A stretch of 64,000 nucleotides of DNA from Haliea sp. E1-2-M8 (lineage in GTDB: Bacteria; Pseudomonadota; Gammaproteobacteria; Pseudomonadales; Halieaceae), in contig NZ_JAUTDR010000011.1 in NCBI RefSeq assembly GCF_030649675.1, positions 1-64,000 on the forward strand, written 5' to 3'. Of the stretch, positions 25,461-35,588 are shown piece by piece. The position numbers and the translations under genes were made by a program. How positions within the stretch are numbered: the stretch's first letter is position 1; each line of letters begins with the position of its first letter. Below the pieces are notes generated by a model. That model made no database searches. It was not told where the DNA came from and was given only the letters and a program-made list of their open reading frames with translations.

Positions 25461-26207
25461 ATGTCGACCCTTCGCGAACTCCACAAACTTGCCTGCCTGG
25501 ACTCCCTTGGCCTGCAGCTGCTGGTGGCCAGAAAGCCGCTGCCCGGCGCGGCTCCCAGCGCACCCCGGGCGGTGGTGGCGCGCCGGACGGCGGTAGAGCG
25601 AGCCGCGGTCCCTGCCGAACGCGCGCAGCCGCCAGCCAGTTCACCCACTGCGATTTCACCCGCCGCTGTTGTATCCGGCAGTGCAGGCGCAGCCGACTCT
25701 CCGGTTCCCCGGCCGGAGGCCAGCCGCGAGGCGCCCGCGCCAGCCCCGGCCAATCGCGCCCAGGCGGCGGCCCGGGCTCCAGACCCGGGCATTCCCAGGT
25801 TTCACCTGGCCGCGGTGGTAGCCGGAGGCTGCCTGTGGCTGGAACCCCTGGCCGGGCCGGAGCTGGAGCAGGAGCCGCTCAAGCTGATTCGCGCCATGGC
25901 CTTTGCCCTGCAGCGCAAGCAGGAGAGCCCGCAGGTGACACGCTTTGATTGGCCCCTGCACAGCAATCGCCAGCTGGACCTGAGCGCCGCCGCCGCCGCA
26001 GCCGCGCTCACCGGTTTTGTCGTGCGCCAGGTACAGGACCGCCAGTGTCGCGCGCTGGTGTTGCTGGGCCAGGCGGCGGGGGAGCATCTGTTGCAGCCGG
26101 AGCTGGACGGGGTGCCCATCGTGCTTCTGCCTGCAACCGGGGAACTGTTGGCGTCGCCGCAGCGCAAGCGCGAGGCCTGGCAGGCGCTCGCCGCGCTGGG
26201 CAACTAG
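25461..26207 (+). CDS. HolD-like protein upstream of rimI
   Basis: 248 residues. The N-terminus (ELHKLACLDSLGLQLLVARKPLPG) is followed by about 85 residues of Ala/Pro/Arg-rich low-complexity linker, then a globular C-terminal domain (about 112-248) containing FDWPLHSNRQLDLSAAA. In enterobacteria holD, the psi subunit of the DNA polymerase III clamp loader, sits directly before rimI, and pseudomonads carry a longer gene in that place. Position and the short N-terminal amphipathic segment suggest a psi-like role, but I cannot show homology. The gene ends 4 nt before rimI. Confidence 0.55.
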   Translation: MSTLRELHKLACLDSLGLQLLVARKPLPGAAPSAPRAVVARRTAVERAAVPAERAQPPASSPTAISPAAVVSGSAGAADSPVPRPEASREAPAPAPANRAQAAARAPDPGIPRFHLAAVVAGGCLWLEPLAGPELEQEPLKLIRAMAFALQRKQESPQVTRFDWPLHSNRQLDLSAAAAAAALTGFVVRQVQDRQCRALVLLGQAAGEHLLQPELDGVPIVLLPATGELLASPQRKREAWQALAALGN

Positions 26208-26211
26208 TGAC

Positions 26212-26676
26212 ATGACACCGGCCGCGCCCGCTATCAGGCCCGGGCTGCTCGCCGATGCTTACCGGATGGCGCGTCTGGATGCGGCGTCGTCACCGTGGCC
26301 CTGGAGCGAAGCGCAGTACCTGCGCTGCTGTACGCCCGTGGCGGACAACCGCGAGCGTGCCCTGCTGCTGGAGACAGACAATGAACTGCAGGGCCTGGTG
26401 GTTTTCGCCCGGGAGCTTGACGACGGCAGCATCTACAATATCGTGGTCGCCTCCAGCGCGCGTCGCCGTGGCTATGGCGTGTTGTTGCTGGAGGCCGCGA
26501 TCGAGGCCCTGGTGACAACCGGCGCCCGGCGCTGCCTGCTGGAGGTGCGCAAGTCGAACACCGGCGCCCGCCGCCTGTACGCGTCCTGCGGCTTTCATGT
26601 CGACGGTACGCGGCGCAATTATTATCCTCTGCCGCCGGGCCGGGAGGACGCCATTCTGATGTCGCTGGATTTGTGA
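26212..26676 (+). CDS. rimI: Ribosomal protein S18 N-acetyltransferase
   Basis: 154 residues, the usual length. GNAT fold with the acetyl-CoA-binding segment VASSARRRGYGVLLLEAAIEAL (R/QxxGxG/A motif), the RimI signature LEVRKSNTGARRLYASCGFHVDGTR with the N..A..LY..GF core, and RNYYPLPPGREDAILMSLDL at the end. It acetylates the N-terminal alanine of S18. ATG26212 follows the holD-like stop by 4 nt. Confidence 0.93.
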   Translation: MTPAAPAIRPGLLADAYRMARLDAASSPWPWSEAQYLRCCTPVADNRERALLLETDNELQGLVVFARELDDGSIYNIVVASSARRRGYGVLLLEAAIEALVTTGARRCLLEVRKSNTGARRLYASCGFHVDGTRRNYYPLPPGREDAILMSLDL

Positions 26677-26683
26677 GGAAGCT

Positions 26684-27094
26684 ATGAACGTGCTGGAAAC
26701 CGAGTGGTGGTCGATGGCGCTGGCAAGCGAGTGGTGGGCCGAAGCCGAAGAGGATGGCACGATCCTGGTCGGCGACGAGGACGATGTTGGCTGCCTCGAG
26801 ATCACCACCCTGCACAAGGAGCAGGGCGCCTTTGATGCCCCGGAGCTGCTGCGCATCGCCGAAGAAGAATCGGCTGCCCCCCAGCGTTGGCAGAAGGCAA
26901 CTTGCGGGGATTTCAGCGGCTGGCAGGCGGCGTTCGTGGAGGAAGATGCGGCTGTACGGGAGTGGTACCTGGCCGCGGGGCCGCTGCTGCTGTTCGTCAG
27001 CTACAGCTGTGACGCGGACAACAAGGGCATGGACGATGCGGCGGTGGACGCCCTGCTTGATACCCTGGTGACGGCGGAGGCGAACGCTTCCTGA
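26684..27094 (+). CDS. Hypothetical acidic protein
   Basis: 136 residues, strongly acidic, rich in Trp and Glu, no signal peptide or membrane segment. GAGGAAG precedes ATG26684 and only 7 nt separate it from rimI, so it is real and probably co-transcribed. Conserved-looking segments are LEITTLHKEQG and WYLAAGPLLLFVSYSCD. I do not recognise the family; the layout resembles small DUF-type proteins found next to rimI in gammaproteobacteria. Function unknown. Confidence 0.75.
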   Translation: MNVLETEWWSMALASEWWAEAEEDGTILVGDEDDVGCLEITTLHKEQGAFDAPELLRIAEEESAAPQRWQKATCGDFSGWQAAFVEEDAAVREWYLAAGPLLLFVSYSCDADNKGMDDAAVDALLDTLVTAEANAS

Positions 27095-27106
27095 AGGGCC
27101 GCCAGC

Positions 27107-27820
27107 TCAGCTGATGGTGCCCGTTACCCGGACCCGCTTGGCGCCCTTGACCGGCTTGCTCCTGAGTGCATCCTGGCGGCGCTTGAGCTGGCGATCCAAC
27201 AGATTCTTCCCTGCAATCAGCAGCCCGGTGAAGATAAACGCTCCCGGGGGCAGGATGGCGAGCAGGAAAGGCTGGTAGTCGGCCACCAGCACCAGTTCCC
27301 AGCTGGCGGCAGAGGGGCCGAACAGCAGCTCCATGTTGGCAAACAGCGCGCCGGTACCCAGTAGCTCGCGCAGTCCACCCAGCAGCACCAGTACCACCCC
27401 GAACCCCAAACCCATCAGCAGGCCGTCATAGAGCGCGGGCCCGATCGGGTGCTTGCTGGCAAAAGCGTCGGCGCGGCCGAGGATGGTGCAGTTGGTGGTG
27501 ATCAGGGGCAGGAATATCCCCAGGATCAGGTACAGTTCGAAGGCGAATGCCTGCATCAGCAGTTCGGCGCAAGTGACGGCGGAGGCGATGATCATTACGA
27601 ATACGGGCAGCCGTATGGCGTCGGAAACCACATTGCGGATCAGCGACACCGCGGTATTGGAGCAGACCAGCACCAGGGTGGTGGCCGCCGCCAGGCCGAG
27701 GGCATTGACCACACTGCCGGTTACCGCCAGCAGGGGGCACAGGCCCAGCAGCTGCACCAGCGCCGGGTTGTTTTTCCACAGGCCGTTGAGGGTCAGTTCA
27801 GCGTAACTGGGCGTACTCAT
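27107..27820 (-). CDS. rnfE: Rnf complex subunit RnfE
   Basis: 237 residues, six hydrophobic segments; the [25 protein letters not shown] start and [17 protein letters not shown] motif are the RnfE/NqrD signature. It is a membrane subunit of the ion-coupled ferredoxin:NAD oxidoreductase. A basic C-terminal tail ([16 protein letters not shown]) follows the last helix. It is last in the rnfABCDGE operon; its ATG overlaps the rnfG stop (ATGA). Confidence 0.96.
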   Translation of the reverse strand: MSTPSYAELTLNGLWKNNPALVQLLGLCPLLAVTGSVVNALGLAAATTLVLVCSNTAVSLIRNVVSDAIRLPVFVMIIASAVTCAELLMQAFAFELYLILGIFLPLITTNCTILGRADAFASKHPIGPALYDGLLMGLGFGVVLVLLGGLRELLGTGALFANMELLFGPSAASWELVLVADYQPFLLAILPPGAFIFTGLLIAGKNLLDRQLKRRQDALRSKPVKGAKRVRVTGTIS

Positions 27821-28461
27821 GAGGTCTCTCCCGCGGGTGCCTGGGTAGCAAACAGGCTGGCGCGCTCACTCTCGACATACTGCAGTGCCCGCAGGATGGC
27901 CGCAACCACGGCCCGCGGGGTAATGGTGGCGCCGGTGAACTGGTCGAACGCGCCACCGTCCTTGCGCACCGCCCAGCGTGCGGGCGGGGGATCGCCGAGG
28001 GAGCGACCGTCAAAGTCCAGGATCCAGTCCGATTTCTTCAGCTCTACCTTGTCGCCCAGCCCGGGTGTTTCACGATGGCTGAGCACCCGCACGCCGGCGA
28101 TGCTGCCATCGGCATTTACCCCGACGATGAGCTCAATGTCGCCACTGTAACCGTCGCGGGCAACCACCGGCACGATCACGGCCACCGGCTGCCCGTCCTG
28201 GCGTGCGACATACATTGGCCGGTCTTCGCGCAGGCCCAGGCCGTGACTGCCCGCCGGCAGCAGATGGGTGTCGTCCAGCATGCTGTTGTCGTGGCGCTCC
28301 CGGGGAATGATCTCCAGCAGTGCCCGCTCCTCGGCCTTGCGCCGCTCCGCTGCGATCGTGTCCTTGGTCAGCAGCCAGGTGCCGGCTATAAGGAAAGCCG
28401 TCAGCAGGGCGAAGCCAGCCAGCAGGGCACTGTTGCGGGTGATGGAGCCGAGGACGCGCAT
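27817..28461 (-). CDS. rnfG: Rnf complex subunit RnfG
   Basis: 214 residues: an N-terminal membrane anchor ([21 protein letters not shown]) then a periplasmic domain with the FMN-attachment threonine in [12 protein letters not shown] (near residue 180). RnfG carries covalently bound FMN in the Rnf electron path. ATG28461 overlaps the rnfD stop by one base (TGATG). The open frame extends further upstream, but only this part matches the family. Confidence 0.95.
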   Translation of the reverse strand: MRVLGSITRNSALLAGFALLTAFLIAGTWLLTKDTIAAERRKAEERALLEIIPRERHDNSMLDDTHLLPAGSHGLGLREDRPMYVARQDGQPVAVIVPVVARDGYSGDIELIVGVNADGSIAGVRVLSHRETPGLGDKVELKKSDWILDFDGRSLGDPPPARWAVRKDGGAFDQFTGATITPRAVVAAILRALQYVESERASLFATQAPAGETS

Positions 28462-29489
28462 CAGGCCTGGCCCCCTGTCTTGCGGTGGCCATAGGTGCGG
28501 GGCTGGGTGTAGTGGTCGATGAACGGTGCCGCGAAGTTGGCAATCAACACCGCAAAGGCGACCGCGTCGGGGTAGTTGCCCCAGACCCGGATCAGGTAGA
28601 CCAGGACGCCGATCAGGGCGCCGAACACCAGCCGCCCGCGTACCGAGACGGCCGAGGACACCGGGTCGGTGATGATGAAGAAGGCACCGAACATGGTGGC
28701 GCCGCTCAACAGGTGGAACAGGGGCGAGCCGCCGCTGGCGGAGCTGCCGCCGTCGTGAAACACTGCGGCCATCAGGGTCAGAGCGGCGAGCATGGCCACC
28801 GGTGCGTGCCAGGTAAAGATGCGCCGGTACAGCAACCAGGCGCCGCCGGCGAGAAAGGCCAGGTTGGCCCACTCCCAGCCGATCCCTGCCCAGCGCCCGA
28901 ACTGGGCCGTCTGCTGCCAAAGGTCCTCCAGCAGCAGGCTCTCGTTCTGCCGCAGCACATCCAGCGGCGTGGCCATGGTCACCGCGTCGAAGCTTGCGGG
29001 CTGGAAGCAGGCCTGCAGGGCCCGCCACAGGCCGGGCACTTCCGCCAGGCCGCGGGGCGGTGCCCAGGCTGTCATCTGCAGGGGGAAGGAAATCAGCAGC
29101 ACCACGTAGCCGACCATGGCGGGATTGAAGGGGTTGTAGCCCAGCCCGCCGTAGAGATGCTTGGCCATCAGTACCGCCGAGGCCACGCCGATGGCGATCA
29201 ACCACCAGGGGGCGTAGGGCGGCAGGGCGATACCCAGCAGCACCGAGGTGACCAGAACGCTGTAATCCTTCAGGTAAAACCCCGGGGATTGGCCGCGCAG
29301 TGCCAGCGCCAGCGTCTCGCAGGCGACCCCCACCAGGCAGGCCCAGAGTACGTTGACCAGGGTACCGAAACCGAAGAACCAGGTGAGCACCGCGATGCCG
29401 GGCAGGGTGGCCAGCAGCACCTGGCGCATCACCGCGCCGGTACTGATGCTGGCGTGGGCGTGGGGCGAGCTGATCCTGATCAGCGTCAT
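28461..29489 (-). CDS. rnfD: Rnf complex subunit RnfD
   Basis: 342 residues, about nine membrane segments. The covalent FMN site is LSGATMFGAFFIITDP (near residue 235), and YVVLLISFPLQMTAW and NPAMVGY are typical of the RnfD/NqrB family. It carries electrons across the membrane and contributes to ion translocation. Its ATG overlaps the rnfC stop as ATGA. Confidence 0.96.
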   Translation of the reverse strand: MTLIRISSPHAHASISTGAVMRQVLLATLPGIAVLTWFFGFGTLVNVLWACLVGVACETLALALRGQSPGFYLKDYSVLVTSVLLGIALPPYAPWWLIAIGVASAVLMAKHLYGGLGYNPFNPAMVGYVVLLISFPLQMTAWAPPRGLAEVPGLWRALQACFQPASFDAVTMATPLDVLRQNESLLLEDLWQQTAQFGRWAGIGWEWANLAFLAGGAWLLYRRIFTWHAPVAMLAALTLMAAVFHDGGSSASGGSPLFHLLSGATMFGAFFIITDPVSSAVSVRGRLVFGALIGVLVYLIRVWGNYPDAVAFAVLIANFAAPFIDHYTQPRTYGHRKTGGQA

Positions 29490-31039
29490 GAGTTGGCCTC
29501 GGTTTCAGAGGTGCCCGCAGCGGCAGCTTTCTTCGCCTTGGCGCGCTCAATGGCGGCCTGGATGGGGTCCTCGCCGCCCTCGGCCGCCGTCTGTTCGGCC
29601 CGCTTCTCCGCCGCCTGCTTGCGCGCCGCGCGTTTCGCCTCCCGCTCTTCCTCTTCGCGCGCGATCCGCGCCTGGCGGGCTTCAAAACGCAGCCGTGCCT
29701 GTTCGGCTTTCTCGTGGTCGCGGCGCTGCTGCAGGATATCTGCCTTGGAGGCGCGATAGTATTGCACCAGCGGGATGGTGCTGGGGCAAACCCAGGAGCA
29801 GGCGCCGCATTCAATGCAGTCAAACAGGTTGTGCTGTTCCAGTTTCTCGACTTCCTTGCCCCGGGCAAACCAGTACAATTGTTGCGGCAGCAGGCTGGCG
29901 GGGCAGGCTTCGGCACAGAGACCACAGCGGATGCAGGGCTGGGCCGGCGGCGGGGCCGGCAGCTCGGTGACACTGGGCGCCAGCAAACAGTTGCTGGTTT
30001 TAACCACCGGCACCTGCGGGCTGGCGAGGGTAAAGCCCATCATCGGGCCGCCCATGACCAGACGCTCGCAGCGCTCGGGCTGGAAGCCGGCGAGGTCCAG
30101 CAGGTGCTGCATGGGCGTGCCCAGCAGGACCTCGAAATTCTGGGGTCCGGTGACGGCCTCCCCGGTCACCGTGGTGATGCGGGAGATCAGCGGTTGACCG
30201 TGCAGAATGGCATCCCCGACCGCCACTGCGGTGCCGACATTCTGGCACACGATGCCAATATCCACCGGCAGGCCTCCGCTGGGCACCTGCTTGCCGGTCA
30301 GGATTTCGATCAGCTGCTTTTCCCCGCCGGACGGGTATTTGGTGGGGAAGGTTACCACTTCCACTGCGGTACCTGTTGCCGCCTTCTCCAGCGCAAGGAT
30401 AGCCTCGGGTTTGTTGTCCTCTACCCCCAGCAGCACTTCATCCGGGTGCAGGATATGGCACAGGATGACGATACCTTCGATGATCTGCACCGCCCGCTCC
30501 TGCATCAGGATGTCGTCGGCGGTAATGTAGGGTTCGCACTCGGTGCCATTGACGACCAGGGTCCTGATCGTCGCCCCGGGCTTGCCGGCCAGTTTGACCG
30601 CCGCCGGGAAGCCGGCCCCGCCCATGCCGGCGATACCGGCGGCACGGATCAGCTCCAGCAGCTCCGTCGCCTCGCAGTCGCGGAAATCCGCGACGCCCCG
30701 GTGCGCGATCCATTCGTCGCGGCCGTCGCAGTCGATGACAATACAGGGTGCGCTCAAGCCCGAGGGATGGGGGATGGGGCGGTCTTCAATGGCGGCTACG
30801 ATGCCGGAACTGGGTGCGTGCAGCGGTACGCTGACGTGGCCGCTGGCCTCGGCGATCATCTGGCCCTTGAGCACGCGCTCGCCAACCTGTACCAGGGGTC
30901 GCGACGGTGCGCCGATATGCTGGGACAGGGGCAGGACCAGCTGCGGCGGGACGCCGGCGTTGCGAATCGGGCTGCGCAGGGACTGATGCTTGTTCTCGGC
31001 GGGGTGAATGCCGCCGTGGAAATCGAACACCCGCCTCAT
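29486..31039 (-). CDS. rnfC: Rnf complex subunit RnfC
   Basis: 517 residues: N-terminal barrel-sandwich segment ([13 protein letters not shown]), the NADH/FMN-binding Rossmann-like domain ([22 protein letters not shown]), then two 4Fe-4S motifs ([12 protein letters not shown] and [12 protein letters not shown], about 365-415). The C-terminal 90 residues are charged Ala/Lys/Glu-rich coiled coil; this tail is shorter than the very long tail of some enterobacterial RnfC proteins. It is the NAD(H)-reacting peripheral subunit. Its start overlaps the rnfB stop. Confidence 0.96.
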   Translation of the reverse strand: MRRVFDFHGGIHPAENKHQSLRSPIRNAGVPPQLVLPLSQHIGAPSRPLVQVGERVLKGQMIAEASGHVSVPLHAPSSGIVAAIEDRPIPHPSGLSAPCIVIDCDGRDEWIAHRGVADFRDCEATELLELIRAAGIAGMGGAGFPAAVKLAGKPGATIRTLVVNGTECEPYITADDILMQERAVQIIEGIVILCHILHPDEVLLGVEDNKPEAILALEKAATGTAVEVVTFPTKYPSGGEKQLIEILTGKQVPSGGLPVDIGIVCQNVGTAVAVGDAILHGQPLISRITTVTGEAVTGPQNFEVLLGTPMQHLLDLAGFQPERCERLVMGGPMMGFTLASPQVPVVKTSNCLLAPSVTELPAPPPAQPCIRCGLCAEACPASLLPQQLYWFARGKEVEKLEQHNLFDCIECGACSWVCPSTIPLVQYYRASKADILQQRRDHEKAEQARLRFEARQARIAREEEEREAKRAARKQAAEKRAEQTAAEGGEDPIQAAIERAKAKKAAAAGTSETEANS

Positions 31040-31650
31040 GCGGCACGCTCGGCGGCTTCAGTGTCAGTGGCGATGATGTCGAGGTTGCGACTGGCCGGCT
31101 CCGGCAGGCGCCAGTGCCAGGCCTGCAGGCCCTCCGTAAGCGGCAGCATGTCGATACAGTCCACCGGGCAGGGCTCCACGCAAAGGTCGCAGCCGGTGCA
31201 CTCGCTGGCGATGACGGTATGCATCTGCTTGGCGGCACCGAGTATGGCGTCCACCGGGCAGGCCTGGATGCACTTGGTGCAGCCTATGCACTCGTCTTCG
31301 CGAATGAAGGCGACGGTCCTGACCTTTTCCTCACCGTGTTCGGCGTCCAGTGGCGGTGCTTCCACATCCAGCAGATCCGCCAGCGCCTGGATGCCCGCCT
31401 CGCCACCCGGGGGGCATTTGTTGATGGCCTCCCCGTTGGCGATGGCCTCGGCATAGGGGCGGCAGCCCGGGTAGCCGCACTGGCCGCACTGGGTCTGGGG
31501 CAGGATGGCGTTGATCTGGTCGACAACGGGGTTGCCCTCGGTGCGAAAGCGCACGGCGGCAAAGCCCAGCAGGGCGCCAAAAGGCGCGCCCAGGCCCACC
31601 AGCGCGACCAGGGCAGCAAGCAGCGGGTACTGTGTAATCAATTCCACCAT
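31036..31650 (-). CDS. rnfB: Rnf complex subunit RnfB
   Basis: 204 residues: N-terminal membrane helix (about 8-30), a four-cysteine cluster motif [15 protein letters not shown]...CPPGG, then two ferredoxin-type 4Fe-4S motifs ([12 protein letters not shown] and [12 protein letters not shown]). RnfB is the ferredoxin-facing electron entry subunit. It starts at ATG31650, 4 nt after rnfA. Confidence 0.96.
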   Translation of the reverse strand: MVELITQYPLLAALVALVGLGAPFGALLGFAAVRFRTEGNPVVDQINAILPQTQCGQCGYPGCRPYAEAIANGEAINKCPPGGEAGIQALADLLDVEAPPLDAEHGEEKVRTVAFIREDECIGCTKCIQACPVDAILGAAKQMHTVIASECTGCDLCVEPCPVDCIDMLPLTEGLQAWHWRLPEPASRNLDIIATDTEAAERAA

Positions 31651-31654
31651 CGGC

Positions 31655-32233
31655 CTAGACCAGCCCCGCGAAGCCCATGAAGGCCAGGGACATCAGGCCG
31701 GCGGTTATCATGCCGATGGCTGGACCGCGGAACGGCTCCGGCACGTCGGCGACGGCGAGGCGTTCGCGCATGGCCGCGAACAGGACCAGTACCAGGGAGA
31801 AGCCGAGGGCGGCGCCGAAGCCGTAAAACAGTGCCTGCAGGAAGCTGTGGTCGCGATTGATATTGAGCAGGGCCACGCCGAGTACCGCGCAGTTGGTGGT
31901 GATCAACGGCAGGTAGACACCGAGTACCCGGTACAGCAGCGGGCTGCTCTTGCGCACCACCATCTCGGTAAACTGCACCACCACGGCAATCACCAGGATG
32001 AAGGAAATGGTGCGCAGGTATTCCAGGCCCAGCGGCTCCAGCAGCAGGTAGTAGGTGAGGTGGCTGCAGGCTGACGCCAGGGTGAGAACGAAGGTCGTGG
32101 CCATGGACATGCCCATGGCGGTTTCCAGCTTGTTGGACACGCCCATGAACGGGCACAGCCCGAGGAACTGCACCAGGACGAAGTTGTTGACCAGGATGGC
32201 CCCGATCAACAGGATGGAATAGTCGGCCAGCAC
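31655..32233 (-). CDS. rnfA: Rnf complex subunit RnfA
   Basis: 192 residues, six membrane helices, with [18 protein letters not shown] near the start and [17 protein letters not shown], the half-channel cysteine motif shared with RnfE. It is the first gene of rnfABCDGE. The start is a GTG at 32233; no strong Shine-Dalgarno is visible, and the residues after it match the normal family N-terminus. Rnf couples ferredoxin/NADH exchange to an ion gradient; in many gammaproteobacteria it also keeps SoxR reduced. Confidence 0.95.
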   Translation of the reverse strand: MLADYSILLIGAILVNNFVLVQFLGLCPFMGVSNKLETAMGMSMATTFVLTLASACSHLTYYLLLEPLGLEYLRTISFILVIAVVVQFTEMVVRKSSPLLYRVLGVYLPLITTNCAVLGVALLNINRDHSFLQALFYGFGAALGFSLVLVLFAAMRERLAVADVPEPFRGPAIGMITAGLMSLAFMGFAGLV

Positions 32234-32345
32234 GGAGTCATCGCCAGGAAGTCAGCCAGTGTGTCGCAATGGTAAGTAGTTATCCCGCGGGAAACAATCG
32301 CCCGTTGGGGATAAGCCTATAATCGTTAGTCACCCCGGGGCCGGC

Positions 32346-33998
32346 TCAGGCCGTCTCGGCACTGGCGCTGAGCAGCGCCTCCACCGCGGCCGGGTCGACC
32401 CGGGTCAGCAGAGGCTGGAACGGCGCCAGTTCGTGGCCGAGCAGCGGGCCGTCAAGGGCGGTCCAGTCCAGGGAGCATTGTAGAAACGCCTCGGAGCGTT
32501 CCGCCATGCCCGGCAGCACCGGTTTCAGATAGGTCATCAGCACCCGGAACAGGTTGACCCCCATGCTGCAGACCGCGTGAACTTCCTGCTCGCGCCCGGT
32601 TTCCCTGGCCAGGACCCAGGGTTTCTTCTCGTCGATGTACTGGTTGGCCCGATCCGCCAGGGCGACGATGGCGCGCACGGCCTTGCTGAATTCGCGCTGT
32701 TCGTAGGCTGTGGCAATGGCCTCGCCCTCGTCGAGAAACGCTTGCAGCAGCGCCGGTTCCGCACAGCTCTCGGCGGTGGTGTTGGCGAAGCCCTTGCGCA
32801 GGAAGCCGGCACAGCGGCTGGCGATATTGACGATCTTGCCTACCACGTCGGCGTTGACCCGCTGCACGAAATCTTCCAGGTTGAGGTCGATATCGTCGAC
32901 TGCGCCACTCAGCTTCGCGGCAAAGTAGTAGCGCAGGTATTCCGCATCCAGGTGCTCCAGGTAGGTGCCGGCGTTGATAAAGGTGCCGCGGCTCTTGGAC
33001 ATCTTGGTGCCGTTCACGGTCAGGAAGCCGTGGACGTAGATGGCGGTGGGCGTGCGCAGGCCCGCCGAGTGCAACATGGCCGGCCAGAACAGGCCGTGGA
33101 AGTTGATGATGTCCTTGCCGATGAAGTGGTACAGCTCGGCGTCCGCGTCCGCCTGCCAGTAGCTGTCAAAGTCGCGCCCGCTGCGTTCGCAGAGGTTCTG
33201 GAAGCTGGCGATGTAGCCGATGGGGGCGTCCAGCCAGACGTAGAAATACTTGCCCGGCTCGTCGGGAATCTCGAAGCCGAAGTAGGGTGCGTCGCGGCTG
33301 ATGTCCCATTCCTGCAGGCCGGCGTCAGTCCACTCCCGCAGCTTGTTGGCAATCTGCGGCTGCAGGGTGCCTGAATCTATCCAGTCTTGCAGCATGTCTG
33401 CCAGGGCCGGCAGGGTGAAAAAGAAGTGGATGGATTCCCTGGGCACGGGGCGAGCGCCGGAAATGGCCGAGACCGGGTCGATAAGGTCCGCGGGGGTGTA
33501 GGTCGCCCCGCAGGCCTCGCAGTTGTCCCCGTACTGGTCCGGTGTCTTGCAGCTGGGGCAGGTGCCCTTGATGAAACGGTCCGCGAGGAACAGTTGCTTC
33601 TCCGGGTCGAAGGCCTGGACGATGGCGCGGCTGGCGATGTGGCCATTGGCCTTCAGGCGCCGGTAGATTTCCTCGCTCCAGTAGCGGTTCTCGTCGGTGT
33701 GGGTGCTGTAGTAGTTGTCAAAGCCGATGTAGAACCCGGCGGCGTCGCGCTCGTGCTCGGCCTTGATCCGGGCAATCTGCTCTTCCGGGGTAATGCCCTG
33801 CTTCTCCGCGGTCAGCATGATGGCGGTGCCGTGGGCGTCGTCGGCGCAGACGTACAGGCAATCGTGCCCCCGCGATTTCTGGAAGCGGACCCAGATATCG
33901 GTCTGCACCATTTCCAGCAGGTGCCCCAGGTGCAGGGAGCCGTTGGCATAGGGGAGGGCGCTGGTCACCAGTATCTTGCGCGCGCTGCTGTCGGGCAT
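32346..33998 (-). CDS. metG: Methionyl-tRNA synthetase, short form
   Basis: 550 residues. Class I catalytic fold: [17 protein letters not shown] with the HIGH-type HLGH, the zinc-knuckle insert with [18 protein letters not shown] (two CxxC pairs, about 145-161) and the KMSKS loop [10 protein letters not shown] (about 330), then the helical anticodon-binding domain. E. coli MetRS is about 677 residues; the chain stops after the anticodon domain, so the C-terminal tRNA-binding dimerisation domain is absent. Function as MetRS is secure. It is divergent from apbC, a common gammaproteobacterial arrangement. Confidence 0.96.
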   Translation of the reverse strand: MPDSSARKILVTSALPYANGSLHLGHLLEMVQTDIWVRFQKSRGHDCLYVCADDAHGTAIMLTAEKQGITPEEQIARIKAEHERDAAGFYIGFDNYYSTHTDENRYWSEEIYRRLKANGHIASRAIVQAFDPEKQLFLADRFIKGTCPSCKTPDQYGDNCEACGATYTPADLIDPVSAISGARPVPRESIHFFFTLPALADMLQDWIDSGTLQPQIANKLREWTDAGLQEWDISRDAPYFGFEIPDEPGKYFYVWLDAPIGYIASFQNLCERSGRDFDSYWQADADAELYHFIGKDIINFHGLFWPAMLHSAGLRTPTAIYVHGFLTVNGTKMSKSRGTFINAGTYLEHLDAEYLRYYFAAKLSGAVDDIDLNLEDFVQRVNADVVGKIVNIASRCAGFLRKGFANTTAESCAEPALLQAFLDEGEAIATAYEQREFSKAVRAIVALADRANQYIDEKKPWVLARETGREQEVHAVCSMGVNLFRVLMTYLKPVLPGMAERSEAFLQCSLDWTALDGPLLGHELAPFQPLLTRVDPAAVEALLSASAETA

Positions 33999-34088
33999 CG
34001 GCTTGAACTTTCCATGCGAGAAAAAAGGGGCGTTACTATAGCGGTTTTGCGGCCCGGTTTCACTTACCTGATAATGGTTCGCCAGTGA

Positions 34089-34117
34089 TTGTCGATGCCG
34101 CGGAGACTCCCTATACT
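34089..34117 (+). promoter_or_regulatory. Sigma-70-type promoter for apbC
   Basis: TTGTCG (34089-34094) and TATACT (34112-34117) are spaced by exactly 17 bp. They lie 66 nt before the apbC ATG in the metG-apbC divergent region. Matches are 4/6 and 5/6 to the sigma-70 boxes. Confidence 0.6.
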
Positions 34118-34182
34118 GGCGTCCGCGGGGCCCGTCACGAGCGCTCGCCCCACTTCACCCACAGTCAGACCCCCGGCCCGCC

Positions 34183-34998
34183 ATGAACAAGATCAAGCAC
34201 ATTATCGCCGTCGCCTCCGGCAAGGGTGGCGTTGGTAAATCCACCACCGCCGTCAACCTGGCCCTTGCCCTGCAGGTGCTCGGCGCCCGGGTCGGATTGC
34301 TGGATGCGGACATCTATGGCCCCAGCCAGCAACGTATGCTGGGTATCGCCGAGGGCACCAAGCCCGAGCAGCAGGATGGCCAGTGGTTGTTGCCGGTAAT
34401 GGCCCACGGCCTGAAAACCATGTCCATGGCCTACCTCACCAGCGAGCGCACACCGATGGTCTGGCGCGGCCCGATGGCGGGCGGCGCCCTGGTGCAGATG
34501 CTGGAGCAGACGCTTTGGGGTGAACTGGATTACCTGGTGATCGACATGCCCCCGGGCACTGGCGACATCCAGTTGACCCTGTCGCAGAAGGCAACCGTGG
34601 CGGGCGCAGTGATTGTTACCACGCCCCAGGATATTGCCCTGCTGGATGCCCAGAAGGGCATCGAAATGTTCCGCAAGGTCGATGTGCCGATCCTGGGTAT
34701 TGTCGAGAACATGGCGGTACATATCTGCAGCCAGTGCGGCCATGCCGAGCATATATTCGGCACTGCCGGCGGTGAGCGGGTGGCGCGGGACTATGGCGTG
34801 CCGCTGCTGGCCAGCCTGCCCCTGACCCTGTCGATTCGCGAACAGACCGATGCCGGCACACCGACGGTCATGGCGGCGCCGAACTCCCCGGAGAGCGCCC
34901 TCTACCTGGATGCAGCGCGGGCGATACAGGCCGCCCTGGAAGGCCGCGATGCGGGCGACGTCCAGCCCTTCCCCAGCATCAGTATTTCCGACGACTGA
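34183..34998 (+). CDS. apbC: Iron-sulfur carrier ATPase Mrp/ApbC
   Basis: 271 residues. Deviant Walker [18 protein letters not shown] near residue 12, [25 protein letters not shown] (Walker B/switch) and the cluster-binding pair CSQC in [10 protein letters not shown]. It binds a 4Fe-4S cluster and delivers it to apoproteins. E. coli Mrp is about 369 residues; this version lacks the N-terminal MIP18/DUF59 domain. No strong ribosome site precedes ATG34183. dcd follows 16 nt later. Confidence 0.93.
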   Translation: MNKIKHIIAVASGKGGVGKSTTAVNLALALQVLGARVGLLDADIYGPSQQRMLGIAEGTKPEQQDGQWLLPVMAHGLKTMSMAYLTSERTPMVWRGPMAGGALVQMLEQTLWGELDYLVIDMPPGTGDIQLTLSQKATVAGAVIVTTPQDIALLDAQKGIEMFRKVDVPILGIVENMAVHICSQCGHAEHIFGTAGGERVARDYGVPLLASLPLTLSIREQTDAGTPTVMAAPNSPESALYLDAARAIQAALEGRDAGDVQPFPSISISDD

Positions 34999-35014
34999 AC
35001 GGAGCGTCCCTCAG

Positions 35015-35581
35015 GTGAGTATCAAGGCAGACAAGTGGATTCGCCGCATGGCGGCAGAGCACGGCATGATTGAGCCCTTTGAACCGGGCCAGGTGCGCAC
35101 GGACGGGGAGCGCCGGTTGATCTCCTACGGCACCTCCAGTTACGGCTATGACGTCCGCTGCTCGGAGCATTTCAAGGTTTTCACCAACATCAATTCAGCG
35201 ACGGTGGATCCCAAGGCGTTTGACGAAAACAGCTTTGTGGATGTGCAGGGTGCGGTTTGCGTGATTCCGCCGAATTCCTTTGCCCTGGCCAGTACCGTGG
35301 AGTACTTCCGTATTCCTCGCAACGTCTTGACCATCTGTCTGGGAAAATCCACCTACGCGCGCTGCGGTATTATAGTCAACGTGACGCCGCTGGAGCCGGA
35401 GTGGGAGGGGCATGTCACCCTGGAGTTCTCCAATACGACCACCCTGCCGGCGAAGATCTATGCCAATGAAGGCGTGGCGCAGATGCTGTTTTTTGAGTCC
35501 GATGAAGTCTGTGAAACCAGCTACCGCGACCGTGGCGGCAAGTACCAGGGACAGCGCGGCGTCACCCTGCCCAGGGCCTGA
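35015..35581 (+). CDS. dcd: dCTP deaminase
   Basis: 188 residues, the usual size in pseudomonads, starting [12 protein letters not shown]. Active-site segments are [30 protein letters not shown] (catalytic Glu in TLEF) and [12 protein letters not shown] (nucleotide-binding tail). It converts dCTP to dUTP for dTMP synthesis. The start is GTG35015, with GGAG (35001-35004) 10 nt before it. Confidence 0.96.
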   Translation: MSIKADKWIRRMAAEHGMIEPFEPGQVRTDGERRLISYGTSSYGYDVRCSEHFKVFTNINSATVDPKAFDENSFVDVQGAVCVIPPNSFALASTVEYFRIPRNVLTICLGKSTYARCGIIVNVTPLEPEWEGHVTLEFSNTTTLPAKIYANEGVAQMLFFESDEVCETSYRDRGGKYQGQRGVTLPRA

Positions 35582-35588
35582 GCCGGCG

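Noticed and set aside
27817-29973. One continuous 718-codon frame covering rnfG and running through rnfD
   Set aside because: Only the last 214 codons match RnfG; the upstream part is an out-of-frame reading of rnfD and rnfC, with ATG28461 coupled to the rnfD stop.
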